From Carnobacterium_A sp047553015 (GTDB lineage: Bacteria > Bacillota > Bacilli > Lactobacillales > Carnobacteriaceae), in the NCBI RefSeq assembly GCF_047553015.1, contig NZ_CP180212.1, positions 744,001-808,000 on the forward strand: a stretch of 64,000 nt of DNA, in the 5' to 3' direction. How positions within the stretch are numbered: the stretch's first letter is position 1; the number at the start of each line of letters is the position of its first letter. Below, one piece after another: positions 34,381 to 43,445 of the stretch. The translations under genes were made by a program, and so were the position numbers. The notes beneath the pieces were generated by a model that had not been told where the DNA came from, made no database searches, and saw only the letters and a list, made by a program, of their open reading frames with translations.

Positions 34381-35400
34381 GTGTCTCAAAAAGAGATTGA
34401 ACGTTTATTTTCAGAGTTAGATACTTCAGTTCAACTATTACAGAAAGAATTAGGTGTTTCATATTTAGAAGGACTTTCTGAAACTGGAGAAAATATTGTA
34501 GATGGAAGAAGCGTAGTACAAGATAATAATCGGCTTTCAGATCAAGCAGTTCAGTTATTAACGACGCTTTATCAAGAATTGTCTTTAGAGAATATGAATC
34601 CAGAAGAAATAAGAAAAAGTTTTCAGTTAGCTCTCTTAAAAGGAACGAAAAGTGATCAGATACAAGCGAATCATCAGATGACACCAGATGCTATCGGTTT
34701 TATATTAGCTTATTTAATTGAAAAAGTCATTGATACAGATAGTAAAAAAATTCGATTGCTTGATCCGGCAATTGGAACAGGAAATTTATTATCTACTATT
34801 TATAATAGCTTAACTTTGAAAAAAATTGAAGTTGAGGCTGAGGGGATAGACAACGACGACTTATTATTATCATTGGCTTCAATTAATTTTGAACTTCAAG
34901 GGCAAAAGCTTAAGTTAACTCATCAAGATGCATTAACTGATTTGCTACTTGATCCAGTAGATGTTGTTGTAAGTGATTTGCCAGTTGGTTTTTATCCAAT
35001 AGATGAAAATGCTAAACGATTTAAAACGAGTTCAAATGAAGGTCATTCTTATGCTCATCATTTATTTATCGAACAAAGCATTTATTATTTAAAAGATAGT
35101 GGTTATGGTGTTTTCTTAGTTCCTACACAATTATTTGAATCAAAAGAGTCTGCTGCATTAACTAAAATGATTCAATCCGAAGCATTTCTTCAAGGTATGC
35201 TTCATCTGCCAAAAGAATTATTTAAGTCAGAAGAATCAAGAAAATCTATTCTTTTAGTGCAGAAAAAAGGCGATAAAGCAAAGCAAGCAAAACAAGTCTT
35301 ATTAGCTCAGATACCTGATTTTAAAAATCAAACGTCTATGCAACATTTCATGCAAGAAGTTGAAAAATGGAAACAAGAAAACATAAAAAATAAAAAATAA
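34381..35400 (+). CDS. Class I SAM-dependent methyltransferase (YtxK-like)
   Basis: 339 residues from the GTG at 34381, which lies 8 nt after AAGAGG; a TTG at 34342 without SD is rejected. An N-terminal helical part (about 1-100) is followed by an N-6 DNA methylase-like domain: LLDPAIGTGNLLSTIYN is the SAM loop, and the catalytic motif position reads VVVSDLPVGFYP, i.e. DLPV in place of NPPY. That loss argues against DNA adenine methylation. Usual neighbour of ackA (13 bp) and the late competence operon in Bacilli. Substrate unknown. Confidence 0.87.
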   Translation: MSQKEIERLFSELDTSVQLLQKELGVSYLEGLSETGENIVDGRSVVQDNNRLSDQAVQLLTTLYQELSLENMNPEEIRKSFQLALLKGTKSDQIQANHQMTPDAIGFILAYLIEKVIDTDSKKIRLLDPAIGTGNLLSTIYNSLTLKKIEVEAEGIDNDDLLLSLASINFELQGQKLKLTHQDALTDLLLDPVDVVVSDLPVGFYPIDENAKRFKTSSNEGHSYAHHLFIEQSIYYLKDSGYGVFLVPTQLFESKESAALTKMIQSEAFLQGMLHLPKELFKSEESRKSILLVQKKGDKAKQAKQVLLAQIPDFKNQTSMQHFMQEVEKWKQENIKNKK

Positions 35401-35413
35401 AGGGGTCTTTAAT

Positions 35414-36604
35414 ATGTCAAAAACAATTGCAATTAACGCAGGTAGTTCTAGTTTGAAATTTACTCTTTACGAGATGCCAGCAGAAGAAGAAATCGCATCA
35501 GGAATTATTGAAAGAGTAGGTTTAAAGGATTCTGTATTTACAACCAAATACAACGGTGAGAAATATAAAGTAGTCGAAGATATTACCAATCATGAAATTG
35601 CAATACAAATGGTTTTGGATAAATTAATCGAACTAAAGGTAATAGAGAACTACGAAGAAATTACAGGAGTAGGACATCGTGTTGTAGCTGGTGGAGAAAT
35701 CTTTAAAGATTCTGCTTTAATTACTGATGAAGTAATTGCTCAAATTGAGAGTTTAGCAGAATTTGCACCGTTGCATAATCCAGCAAATGCTACGGGGATC
35801 AAAGCCTTTAAAAAACTACTACCCACTATCACTAGTGTAGCGGTATTTGATACATCTTTCCATGCAGCTATGCCAAAAGAGAATTATTTGTATAGTATCC
35901 CAATGAGCTACTATGAAGATTTCTCTGCTCGTAAATATGGAGCACATGGTACGTCTCATAAATATGTTTCAGAACGTGCAGCTGAAATGTTAGGAAAGCC
36001 ACTTGAAGATCTTAAATTAATTACTTGTCATTTAGGTAATGGAGGCTCTATCACAGCAGTCGAAGGTGGGAAATCAATTGATACATCAATGGGATTTACT
36101 CCTTTAGCAGGAATTACTATGGGAACTCGTTCAGGTGATATCGATGCATCTATCTTACCCTTTTTAATGAAGAAATTAGGCCTTAGCGATATTAATGAAA
36201 TGATTTATATTTTAAATAATAAATCAGGATTACTTGGTCTTTCTGATATTTCTAGTGATATGCGTGATGTAGAAGAAGCGGCAGAAGCTGGAAATGAGCA
36301 AGCACAAACGGCTTTGGATATTTTTTATAATCGTGTACAAAAATATATTGGTCAATATTTCGCTTTATTAAATGGTGCAGATGCTATTGTCTTTACAGCA
36401 GGAATTGGGGAAAATTCTCCTGAAACCCGTCAAATTATCATTGATGGTATTAATTGGTTTGGAGCAGAAATTGATGAAGAAGCGAATAAAGTAAGAGGTA
36501 AGGAACGAATTATTTCCACTCCAGATTCAAAAGTAAAAGTACTGTTGATCCCAACAGATGAAGAAATAGTTATCGCACGTGATGTAGAAAGATTACGTAA
36601 ATAA
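35414..36604 (+). CDS. ackA: Acetate kinase
   Basis: 396 residues, full length. Makes ATP and acetate from acetyl phosphate at the end of fermentation. ASKHA fold with NAGSSSLKFTLY, HRVVAGGEIF, GAHGTSHKYVS, HLGNGGSITAVEGG and FTAGIGENSP. SD AAAGGGGTCTTT before ATG. Probably cotranscribed with the methyltransferase; strong terminator downstream. I see no good cre box in front. Confidence 0.97.
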   Translation: MSKTIAINAGSSSLKFTLYEMPAEEEIASGIIERVGLKDSVFTTKYNGEKYKVVEDITNHEIAIQMVLDKLIELKVIENYEEITGVGHRVVAGGEIFKDSALITDEVIAQIESLAEFAPLHNPANATGIKAFKKLLPTITSVAVFDTSFHAAMPKENYLYSIPMSYYEDFSARKYGAHGTSHKYVSERAAEMLGKPLEDLKLITCHLGNGGSITAVEGGKSIDTSMGFTPLAGITMGTRSGDIDASILPFLMKKLGLSDINEMIYILNNKSGLLGLSDISSDMRDVEEAAEAGNEQAQTALDIFYNRVQKYIGQYFALLNGADAIVFTAGIGENSPETRQIIIDGINWFGAEIDEEANKVRGKERIISTPDSKVKVLLIPTDEEIVIARDVERLRK

Positions 36605-36620
36605 TCTTTCCATTTAATAG

Positions 36621-36671
36621 AAATAAAGAGAGTCTTAAAAAGTAAGTTACTTTTTAAGACTCTCTTTATTT
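36621..36671. terminator. Bidirectional terminator between ackA and uspA
   Basis: About 22-bp perfect stem AATAAAGAGAGTC... / ...GACTCTCTTTATT serving both convergent genes. Confidence 0.9.
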
Positions 36672-36678
36672 GAATAAA

Positions 36679-37140
36679 TTATGATTCTGGAACGTTATCT
36701 AAGTCAGTTCTAACAATTAAAACATCACATGCTGCATGTCTAATAACGTATTCTGAAACAGAGCCTATAAAAATACGTTCAACAGCGTTTAAACCCGTTG
36801 CTCCTAACAAAATCAAATCAATTTCTTTATCTTCTGGTATTTGTTTAGCTATTAAAACTTTTGGTGAGCCATATTCGATAGAATAACTAATATCTGTTAC
36901 TCGATGATTTTTAGCATAACGTACATACTCTTCTAAAGTAGTAGTAGCTTGTTCATTAGCTTTTTGGGCCATTGAACCATCAAATGTAGAAATACTTTGG
37001 AAAGCTCTTGTATCAATGACATGAGCTAAAATTAGTGAAGAATTATTTCGTACAGCAACTTGAACCCCTTTTTTAAATGCAAGTTCGGCTTCTTTAGAAC
37101 CGTCAATAGCGACTAAAATTCGATTGTATTGTTGTAACAT
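36679..37140 (-). CDS. Universal stress protein (UspA family)
   Basis: 153 residues from the ATG at 37140, 7 nt after GGAG on the minus strand; the in-frame GTG 9 bp upstream overlaps the SD. Single Usp domain: NRILVAIDGSKEAELAF at the start and the ATP-binding GATGLNAVERIFIGSVSEYVIRHA motif (G-2x-G-9x-G-S/T) near the C-terminus, so an ATP-binding member. Physiological role not predictable. Monocistronic. Confidence 0.93.
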   Translation of the reverse strand: MLQQYNRILVAIDGSKEAELAFKKGVQVAVRNNSSLILAHVIDTRAFQSISTFDGSMAQKANEQATTTLEEYVRYAKNHRVTDISYSIEYGSPKVLIAKQIPEDKEIDLILLGATGLNAVERIFIGSVSEYVIRHAACDVLIVRTDLDNVPES

Positions 37141-37270
37141 ATAAATCACTCCATTCTAATAAATTATTAACAAGTTAATGAGTACTTCTAACTGTCTCTA
37201 TTGTACCTCAAATAAATCCGTTTTCATAGAATTTACATTTAATAACTAAGTTAAAATAATCGAATAGAAC

Positions 37271-37552
37271 TTACATGAAAAAAGATAAACTAAAAATGAA
37301 AATAAGTATAAAAAAACTAGTCAGACCTAAAATACTAAATGAAAGCCAAATGGAGTGATAAAAAATTAGGGTAACACTAGCAAAAGCTAAAAGAATAAAG
37401 AGTACACCAAAGCTAAAGAATAATTTTTGAGCAATTTTTTTTCTTTCAATATGAGCTGTAGAGATGAAGGCGGTTGTTTTACCGCTTATTAAGAAAAAGG
37501 ACAGTAAAAATAAAAGAACCGCAAAAGTTCCAAATAGAGTTTTTAGTAACAT
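37271..37552 (-). CDS. Small membrane protein, unknown
   Basis: 93 residues with three hydrophobic helices (about 3-23, 43-64, 67-92) and a basic loop between the first two (HIERKKIAQK). No family recognised with confidence. ATG with SD AGAAAGGAAAAACT. Stands alone between uspA and the 6S RNA on the same strand. Confidence 0.7.
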   Translation of the reverse strand: MLLKTLFGTFAVLLFLLSFFLISGKTTAFISTAHIERKKIAQKLFFSFGVLFILLAFASVTLIFYHSIWLSFSILGLTSFFILIFIFSLSFFM

Positions 37553-37618
37553 ACTAGTTTTTCCTTTCTATAAATAACGATAATCAGTTTTTTTAGTCAT
37601 TTTAAAGACAATAAAATA

Positions 37619-37648
37619 GAAAAAAGCCATTCAATGAAGAATGGCTTT
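37619..37648 (-). terminator. Terminator of the 6S RNA transcript
   Basis: AAAGCCATTC / GAATGGCTTT stem with T-run on the minus strand. Confidence 0.85.
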
Positions 37649-37663
37649 CAAAGTTTTTCAACT

Positions 37664-37858
37664 TTAAGAAGAAATCCGGTGATGCCGTTTATACGTCCAG
37701 GTTGTATTGAACCCGCATTTAGCAGGTGGGCTCCGCTGTCAAACGTCTAACTACCAAGTGAAAAGGCTTGTTATTTGTTTGAGTCAGTTTGGATCCCAAG
37801 GTATTATTAATTGTTCGGTCAACACATGTTGGACATGACGAACATCTCAGAATTCTTA
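37664..37858 (-). ncRNA. ssrS: 6S RNA
   Basis: About 195-nt RNA on the minus strand, mimic of an open promoter that binds sigma-A RNA polymerase. The two ends pair: 5' AAGAATTCTGAGATG with 3' CATCACCGGATTTCTT. A central bubble region is flanked by stems such as GTTCGGTCAA/... and AGCGGAGCCCACCTGC. A near-consensus promoter sits directly upstream and a terminator downstream, with no open frame. B. subtilis also has a 6S gene (bsrA) close to rarA. The exact ends were judged by eye. Confidence 0.8.
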
Positions 37859-37863
37859 TCTTT

Positions 37864-37892
37864 ATATTAGCATGCACGCACGCAATTGTCAA
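37864..37892 (-). promoter_or_regulatory. Promoter of the 6S RNA
   Basis: Minus strand TTGACA, 17-bp spacer, TAATAT, about 7 nt before the inferred RNA start. Confidence 0.85.
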
Positions 37893-37955
37893 TAAGTTAA
37901 GAGTGTTTAATGAGAAGGAATACGTCTATAATATAGCAAAGATAGCGCTATCCCA

Positions 37956-39224
37956 TTATTTTTTTTGATTAATTTTATCATACTGTCTTGCTAAAGCATC
38001 TTCATATTTCCCAGTATGATTTGGATGATAGTAACTAGCCTTTTTCAACTTATCAGGTAAATATTGTTGTTTAACCCATGCTTCTGGATAGCTGTGAGGA
38101 TACTCATAACGTACACCACGATCCAACTCTTTTGCACCTTTATAATGAGAATCTCTTAAATGATTAGGTACGTCACCACTTTTTCCAGAACGGATATCTT
38201 GTAAAGCTGCATCAATAGCAACGATAGAAGAATTTGATTTTGGTGAAAGACATAAATCGATAACGGCAGTAGCTAAAGGAATCCTAGCCTCCGGAAACCC
38301 AAGTCTTTCAGAGGCTTGTATTGCCGTAACGGTTCTTTGAGCAGCAGAAGGATTAGCTAGTCCAATGTCTTCATAAGCAATAACCATCAATCTTCTTGCA
38401 ATAATAGGCAAGTCTCCTGCTTCAATTAATCTACCTAGATAATGCAAAGACGCATTAACATCGCTGCCTCTGACAGATTTTTGAAGTGCTGATATAACGT
38501 CATAATGAGCGTCACCATCTTTATCATGAGTCAATGCTTTTCGCTGAAGACATTCCTCAACAATATCTAGAGTAATCTGAATGATTCCATTATCGTCTGG
38601 TTTAGTAGACTTAACAGCTAGCTCCAATCCATTAAGAGAGCTTCTCAAGTCTCCATTGGTTGCTCTTGAAAGGTGCAATAAAGCAGAATCAGTGATGAGA
38701 ACATGGTATTTACCTAACCCTTTTTCCTTATTTTCAAGCGCAAAATCTAAAGCTAATTTAATATCTTCAATAGAAAGAGGCTTTAATTCAAAGATTTGAG
38801 CTCTACTTCTAATAGCGGGACTAATTGAAATATAAGGATTTTCAGTCGTTGCCCCAATTAAAATAATACGACCACTTTCTAAATGTGGCAATAAAAAATC
38901 TTGTTTAGGTTTATCTAAACGATGAACTTCGTCAAGTAAAAGAATGACAGATCCACTCATTTTTGCTTCTTCAGCAACAATTTGCAAGTCTTTTTTTGAG
39001 TCAGTAGCAGCGTTTAACATACGAAAAGCATATTGAGTAGAACCCGCAATAGCGCTAGCAATACTTGTTTTTCCAATACCCGGAGGTCCGTACAAAATCA
39101 TAGAAGAAAGCATTTTTGCATCAACCATGCGTTGAATAATTTTACCAGGTCCTATCAAATGTTTTTGTCCAATAATTTGATCAATTCGAGTAGGTCGCAT
39201 ACGAAACGCCAAAGGTTTATTCAT
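37956..39224 (-). CDS. rarA: Replication-associated recombination protein RarA (MgsA)
   Basis: 422 residues. AAA+ ATPase of the clamp-loader class that acts at stalled forks. MRPTRIDQIIGQKHLIG start, Walker A LYGPPGIGKTSIA, Walker B LLLDEVHRLDK, sensor GATTENPYISI, then the C-terminal tetramerisation domain (SVRGSDVNASLHYLGRLIEAGD, ARIPLATAVIDLCLSPKSNS). SD GGAGGTGTGAGAC before ATG. Read toward the 6S gene, from which it is separated by about 60 bp. Confidence 0.95.
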   Translation of the reverse strand: MNKPLAFRMRPTRIDQIIGQKHLIGPGKIIQRMVDAKMLSSMILYGPPGIGKTSIASAIAGSTQYAFRMLNAATDSKKDLQIVAEEAKMSGSVILLLDEVHRLDKPKQDFLLPHLESGRIILIGATTENPYISISPAIRSRAQIFELKPLSIEDIKLALDFALENKEKGLGKYHVLITDSALLHLSRATNGDLRSSLNGLELAVKSTKPDDNGIIQITLDIVEECLQRKALTHDKDGDAHYDVISALQKSVRGSDVNASLHYLGRLIEAGDLPIIARRLMVIAYEDIGLANPSAAQRTVTAIQASERLGFPEARIPLATAVIDLCLSPKSNSSIVAIDAALQDIRSGKSGDVPNHLRDSHYKGAKELDRGVRYEYPHSYPEAWVKQQYLPDKLKKASYYHPNHTGKYEDALARQYDKINQKK

Positions 39225-39455
39225 GTCTCACACCTCCATAATAGTTACTTTACTAGTATATCACTTTAAAAGTTTAGCTCCTAGTTAGAAGGAACGTTTG
39301 TTTGTATAATTTATTAATTAAAAATGATAAAAGTAAGTAATGTTCCCTATTATTAAGGAATTATGCTATCATTAATTAGTGCAATAAATGAAGTCATTTG
39401 ATAGAGAAATAAAAAACTTTTTTAAGAGTTTTCGGTTTATAAAGGAGTGGAAACT

Positions 39456-40496
39456 GTGAGAGCCAAGTTAGAGGGAAAAGAAGAAGTATCTTTTGGTGTA
39501 CCAAAATCATCTAACATCGAATTAGAAGCAAAGCTAAGAGCTGAGAACATTCTAAATGAAGCTTATCGTCAAACCGATAGTATTTATCGTCAAGTTCAAG
39601 AACAGCTAGTTGAATTTAAACAGGGTATTAAACAATCTAAAAAAGAGATAGAAAAAGAAAAACAAAAAAATATTCAAGATATGGAGAAAAAAATAGCACT
39701 TTTAGAAGTTAATTACGCCGTTAGACACCAACTACTTAAAAAAATATTTGAGCAAGAGCAAGAACAAATAGATGCCTGGTTTGAAAATAGAGCTTTCGAA
39801 TTCGAAAATAACTTAACTAGAAAAAAACAGGAGTATCAAAATGAGTTAGATGGTTACTTAGATTACTTAAGAAAAGAGAGTGAATGGCTTGCACTAGATC
39901 AAGAACAGCCTAATATTCATTCAGAAAGCAAAGAAGTTAGTTTATTTTTAGCTTTGCAAGAAAAAAGAGAGCAATATGAATTAAATGAATTAGAATTAGC
40001 TAATCAATTAGACTATTATACTAACTTAACGAATACAAAAAAAAATAAAGGGTTAAAAGTTAGTTTAGTGATAATTTTTTTAGCTATAATAAGTGTTGTA
40101 CAAGTCCTATTTTCGAATTCACAATTTACGATTGAAGCGATAACACCTATAGTAATAGCTTATTCAGCATTGTATTTATTTTATATCTATTCAGTACAAG
40201 GAAGAAAAGAGAAAAAATATAAAAAACATAAAAAACACAGTTATTATAATCAATTTTTGATTGGACAGCATTCAAAATTTAAAGAAGAACTATTTTTTAT
40301 CGAAGAAGAATTTAAAAACTTAATGAGCAAAAAAATTATTTCGGATAAAATAGAGCGTTCCTTTGCTGGTAATTTCAGATTTTTAACAATTATGCAACAG
40401 GACTTAAAAGAATCGGAGATAAAGCGAACAATTTTAGAATCAGAAAATGCAGCATTAAGAAAGTATCTACTGATGAAAGATAAGATAGAGGATTAA
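39456..40496 (+). CDS. Unknown coiled-coil membrane protein (first gene of the gshF operon)
   Basis: 346 residues from the GTG at 39456, placed after TAAAGGAGTGGAAACT; a GTG at 39447 overlaps the SD. Residues about 20-170 are a long charged coiled coil (QTDSIYRQVQEQL, then KKEIEKEKQKNIQ). Two transmembrane helices follow (about 197-217 and 224-246: LKVSLVIIFLAIISVVQVLF, TPIVIAYSALYLFYIYSV) and a second coiled-coil domain closes the protein, so both ends are likely cytoplasmic. I recognise no family. The gene at 40537 and gshF follow closely on the same strand, suggesting one transcript. Confidence 0.72.
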   Translation: MRAKLEGKEEVSFGVPKSSNIELEAKLRAENILNEAYRQTDSIYRQVQEQLVEFKQGIKQSKKEIEKEKQKNIQDMEKKIALLEVNYAVRHQLLKKIFEQEQEQIDAWFENRAFEFENNLTRKKQEYQNELDGYLDYLRKESEWLALDQEQPNIHSESKEVSLFLALQEKREQYELNELELANQLDYYTNLTNTKKNKGLKVSLVIIFLAIISVVQVLFSNSQFTIEAITPIVIAYSALYLFYIYSVQGRKEKKYKKHKKHSYYNQFLIGQHSKFKEELFFIEEEFKNLMSKKIISDKIERSFAGNFRFLTIMQQDLKESEIKRTILESENAALRKYLLMKDKIED

Positions 40497-40536
40497 TTTT
40501 TTGTATGTTTCAAAAAAGATAGGGGTAATAGTAAAA

Positions 40537-41061
40537 ATGACTGAAGTATCTACATTCGAGCAAGTAAAAGAATTTCATACTATTTTTAATCCAACAGATA
40601 ATCTCACTCCAGTAGCACTTACCCCAAAAGAAGCACTTAATCGTGCGAACTTTTCAACAGAAGAAATTATAGAGTTCTTATATGCAAGTGTCCAAGGAGA
40701 CTTAGTTTTATTTGAAAAAATAATTCATCAATGGGAATATGCTATTAGTCAAACAGTAACTAAAATAAGAATAGAAAAAAAAGAAGTTAACTCTGTTTTA
40801 GTCGGACAAGTAGATGCTTTAATAGATGCAAACTATTTTAATTATGGGTCTTTTGTTTTAATGGGTGTAGATCCAAGACCGATTTCAACTATTGTACATG
40901 AAGCAAATATGGGTAAATTATTTCCTGATGGTAAGCCACACTATCGTTTAACAGATGGAAAAGTATTAAAACCAAAAAACTGGGAGCAAAACTACGCTCC
41001 AGAGACTAGAATTGAAGCTGAAATTGAAAAACAAATTAAAGAAAAAAGAGGGAAATTTTAA
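40537..41061 (+). CDS. Unknown 174-residue protein translationally linked to gshF
   Basis: ATG at 40537 with the SD GATAGGGGTAAT; a TTG at 40501 is rejected for lack of an SD. Soluble, mixed alpha/beta, no signal. Notable segments: TPKEALNRANFSTEEIIEFL, NYGSFVLMGVDPRPISTIVH, and a charged helical tail. I do not recognise the family. Its TAA stop is separated by one base from the ATG of gshF, so the two are almost certainly cotranslated. With the membrane protein upstream it forms an unexplained module next to glutathione synthesis. Confidence 0.7.
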   Translation: MTEVSTFEQVKEFHTIFNPTDNLTPVALTPKEALNRANFSTEEIIEFLYASVQGDLVLFEKIIHQWEYAISQTVTKIRIEKKEVNSVLVGQVDALIDANYFNYGSFVLMGVDPRPISTIVHEANMGKLFPDGKPHYRLTDGKVLKPKNWEQNYAPETRIEAEIEKQIKEKRGKF

Positions 41062-41062
41062 A

Positions 41063-43342
41063 ATGAAGACAATTAAAGACAATATTAAAGAAACTGAAAT
41101 GGAACAAGCATTTTATCATGCTATTTATGGAATCGAAAAAGAAGGATTGCGCGTTTTAAATTCTGGAGAGTTGTCTTTAACAAAACACCCATCTGATTTT
41201 GGGAATCGCTCTTTTCATCCCTATATACAAACAGATTTTAGTGAAACGCAATTAGAACTAATTACTCCTCCACTTCATTCTATTTATGAGACGAATCGCT
41301 GGCTGAAGGGTATTCATGATGTCACTCTCAGAACAATTCCCAAAGATGAGTTTATTTGGCCAATGAGTATGCCAGTTCCTTTACCTGATGAGTCTGCTAT
41401 TCCAATAGCGGATTTAGATAACCAAGATGCAGTAGCTTATCGGAATCATTTAGCAGCTAAATACGGCAAAAACAAGCAGATGTTAAGTGGGATACATTAT
41501 AATTTTGAATTAGACAAAGAAATGATGCAACAATTGTACTTGAACCAAACGGATTATACTAATTTAGTTCAGTTTCAGTCATTTGTTTATTTAAAACTAG
41601 CAAGAAACTTTTTACGTTATCGTTGGATTTTGACTTATCTATTAGGAGCAGCCCCGGTAGTTGATTCCTCCTTTTTTAAAAATAAAAAGTGTGAAATGAC
41701 GCCTCCGAAAAAATACATTAGAAGTATTCGTTGCAGTCATTTTGGCTATGCTAATTCAGATGATGTTTCTATTTCCTTTGATTCAGTCGAAGAATATGTT
41801 GAAAATTTAGAAACAGCTGTAAATGAAGGGAAATTATCTGAAGAAAAAGAATTTTATTCAGGTGTTCGTTTGAGAGGAACTAAAAAAGCTCGTGAAATGT
41901 TAGAACGAGGAATTTCTTATGTGGAATTAAGAATTTTTGATTTAAACCCTTTTAGTGCTTTCGGAATAGCAGCAGAAGATATGCAATTTATTCATTTATT
42001 TTGTATGCTAATGATTTATAAAGAAGAATCAGCTACGATGGAAGAAGTCGAAAAAGGAAAGAAAATGAGTGACTTAGTTGCATTAGAACATCCATTTGAT
42101 ACTACTCACTACTATCAAGAAGGAATCGAACTGATTAACCAAATGACAGAAATGATTCAAGAGACAAATGGGTCAAGTGATCAAATGAATTGTGTAAAAG
42201 AGGCTAAAGATAAACTTGAAAAACCAGAAATGACACTAGCAGCTCGAATGGTAAAAGGAATTGAAGAGAGTGGAGATTATGTCTCTTTCGGTATGAAACT
42301 TGCTAAACAATACAAAGAAGAATCGCTTGAAAAACCGTATATAGTAAGAGGATTTGAAAATATGGAATTATCAACACAGTTACTTATTTTTGATGCCATC
42401 CAAAAAGGGATAACAGTAGAAATTTTAGATGAATCAGAGCAGTTTTTGAAATTAAGTTATAAAAACCAGATTGAATATGTCAAAAATGCGAATATGACAT
42501 CTAAAGACCAATATATTGCTCCATTAATTATGGAAAACAAAACGGTTACAAAAAAAATTCTAGCTAGTAATGGATTCAATGTGCCAGCTGGTGAGGAGTA
42601 TCATAGTAAAAGTGAAGCTGAAAAAAATTATTGGCTCTATAAAAATAAAGGGATTGTTATAAAACCAAAATCGACGAATTACGGAGTTGGTATCTCTATT
42701 TTTAAAGAAGGTGCTAACTTTGATGCGTATCAATCGGCTTTAGATTTTGCTTTTAAAGAAGATTCGACTATTTTAGTAGAAGAGTTTATTGGAGGAACAG
42801 AATATCGGTTCTTTGTACTAGATGGCCATGTTGCAGCAATCTTATTGCGTACGCCCGCTAATGTTATTGGTGATGGAAAACACACTATAGAAGAGTTAGT
42901 ATCAGAGAAGAATAAAGATCCATTAAGAGGAACAAATCATCGTGCACCACTTGAAGAAATTCAACTAGACGAAATTGAGAAACTTATGTTAAAAGAACAA
43001 GGGTATACTATTGAAAGTATTCCTAAAAAGGATAGTCAAGTATTTTTACGTGAAAATTCAAATATGAGTACTGGTGGAGATTCCACCGATGTAACGGACG
43101 ATATCGATGAGTCCTATAAAAAAGCAGCAGTAGAAATGACTGAAACAATAGGAGCAAAGGTTTGTGGAGTAGATTTAATTATTCCTGATTATACTCACAT
43201 TTCTACAAAAGAAAATCCTGGCTATACTGTAATTGAAGCAAACTTCAATCCAGCCATGCATATGCATGCATATGTATCAAAAGGACAAGGACGACCACTA
43301 GCAATGGGTATTTTAAAAATGCTGTTTCCTGAAGTAATCTAG
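41063..43342 (+). CDS. gshF: Bifunctional glutamate-cysteine ligase / glutathione synthetase
   Basis: 759 residues from the ATG at 41063 (SD AGAGGGAAATTT). It joins Glu, Cys and Gly into glutathione in one protein. The N-terminal glutamate-cysteine ligase domain (about 1-430: YGIEKEGLRVL, SETQLELITPP) is followed by an ATP-grasp glutathione synthetase domain (about 480-750: NYWLYKNKGIVIKPKSTNYG, VEEFIGGTEYRFFVLDGHVAAI, DLIIPDY, EANFNPAMHMH). The fusion is typical of Listeria, streptococci, enterococci and Carnobacterium. Followed by a terminator. Confidence 0.96.
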   Translation: MKTIKDNIKETEMEQAFYHAIYGIEKEGLRVLNSGELSLTKHPSDFGNRSFHPYIQTDFSETQLELITPPLHSIYETNRWLKGIHDVTLRTIPKDEFIWPMSMPVPLPDESAIPIADLDNQDAVAYRNHLAAKYGKNKQMLSGIHYNFELDKEMMQQLYLNQTDYTNLVQFQSFVYLKLARNFLRYRWILTYLLGAAPVVDSSFFKNKKCEMTPPKKYIRSIRCSHFGYANSDDVSISFDSVEEYVENLETAVNEGKLSEEKEFYSGVRLRGTKKAREMLERGISYVELRIFDLNPFSAFGIAAEDMQFIHLFCMLMIYKEESATMEEVEKGKKMSDLVALEHPFDTTHYYQEGIELINQMTEMIQETNGSSDQMNCVKEAKDKLEKPEMTLAARMVKGIEESGDYVSFGMKLAKQYKEESLEKPYIVRGFENMELSTQLLIFDAIQKGITVEILDESEQFLKLSYKNQIEYVKNANMTSKDQYIAPLIMENKTVTKKILASNGFNVPAGEEYHSKSEAEKNYWLYKNKGIVIKPKSTNYGVGISIFKEGANFDAYQSALDFAFKEDSTILVEEFIGGTEYRFFVLDGHVAAILLRTPANVIGDGKHTIEELVSEKNKDPLRGTNHRAPLEEIQLDEIEKLMLKEQGYTIESIPKKDSQVFLRENSNMSTGGDSTDVTDDIDESYKKAAVEMTETIGAKVCGVDLIIPDYTHISTKENPGYTVIEANFNPAMHMHAYVSKGQGRPLAMGILKMLFPEVI

Positions 43343-43352
43343 TACTAGATAA

Positions 43353-43388
43353 GAAGAGATTCGACAAATTTGTTGAGAATCTCTTTTT
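43353..43388 (+). terminator. Terminator after gshF
   Basis: AAGAGATTC ... GAATCTCTT stem with T tail. Confidence 0.8.
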
Positions 43389-43445
43389 ATCTTTATTCTT
43401 TAGAGTCATGTTATAACGATAAATAAATCAACATGGAGGGTAACG

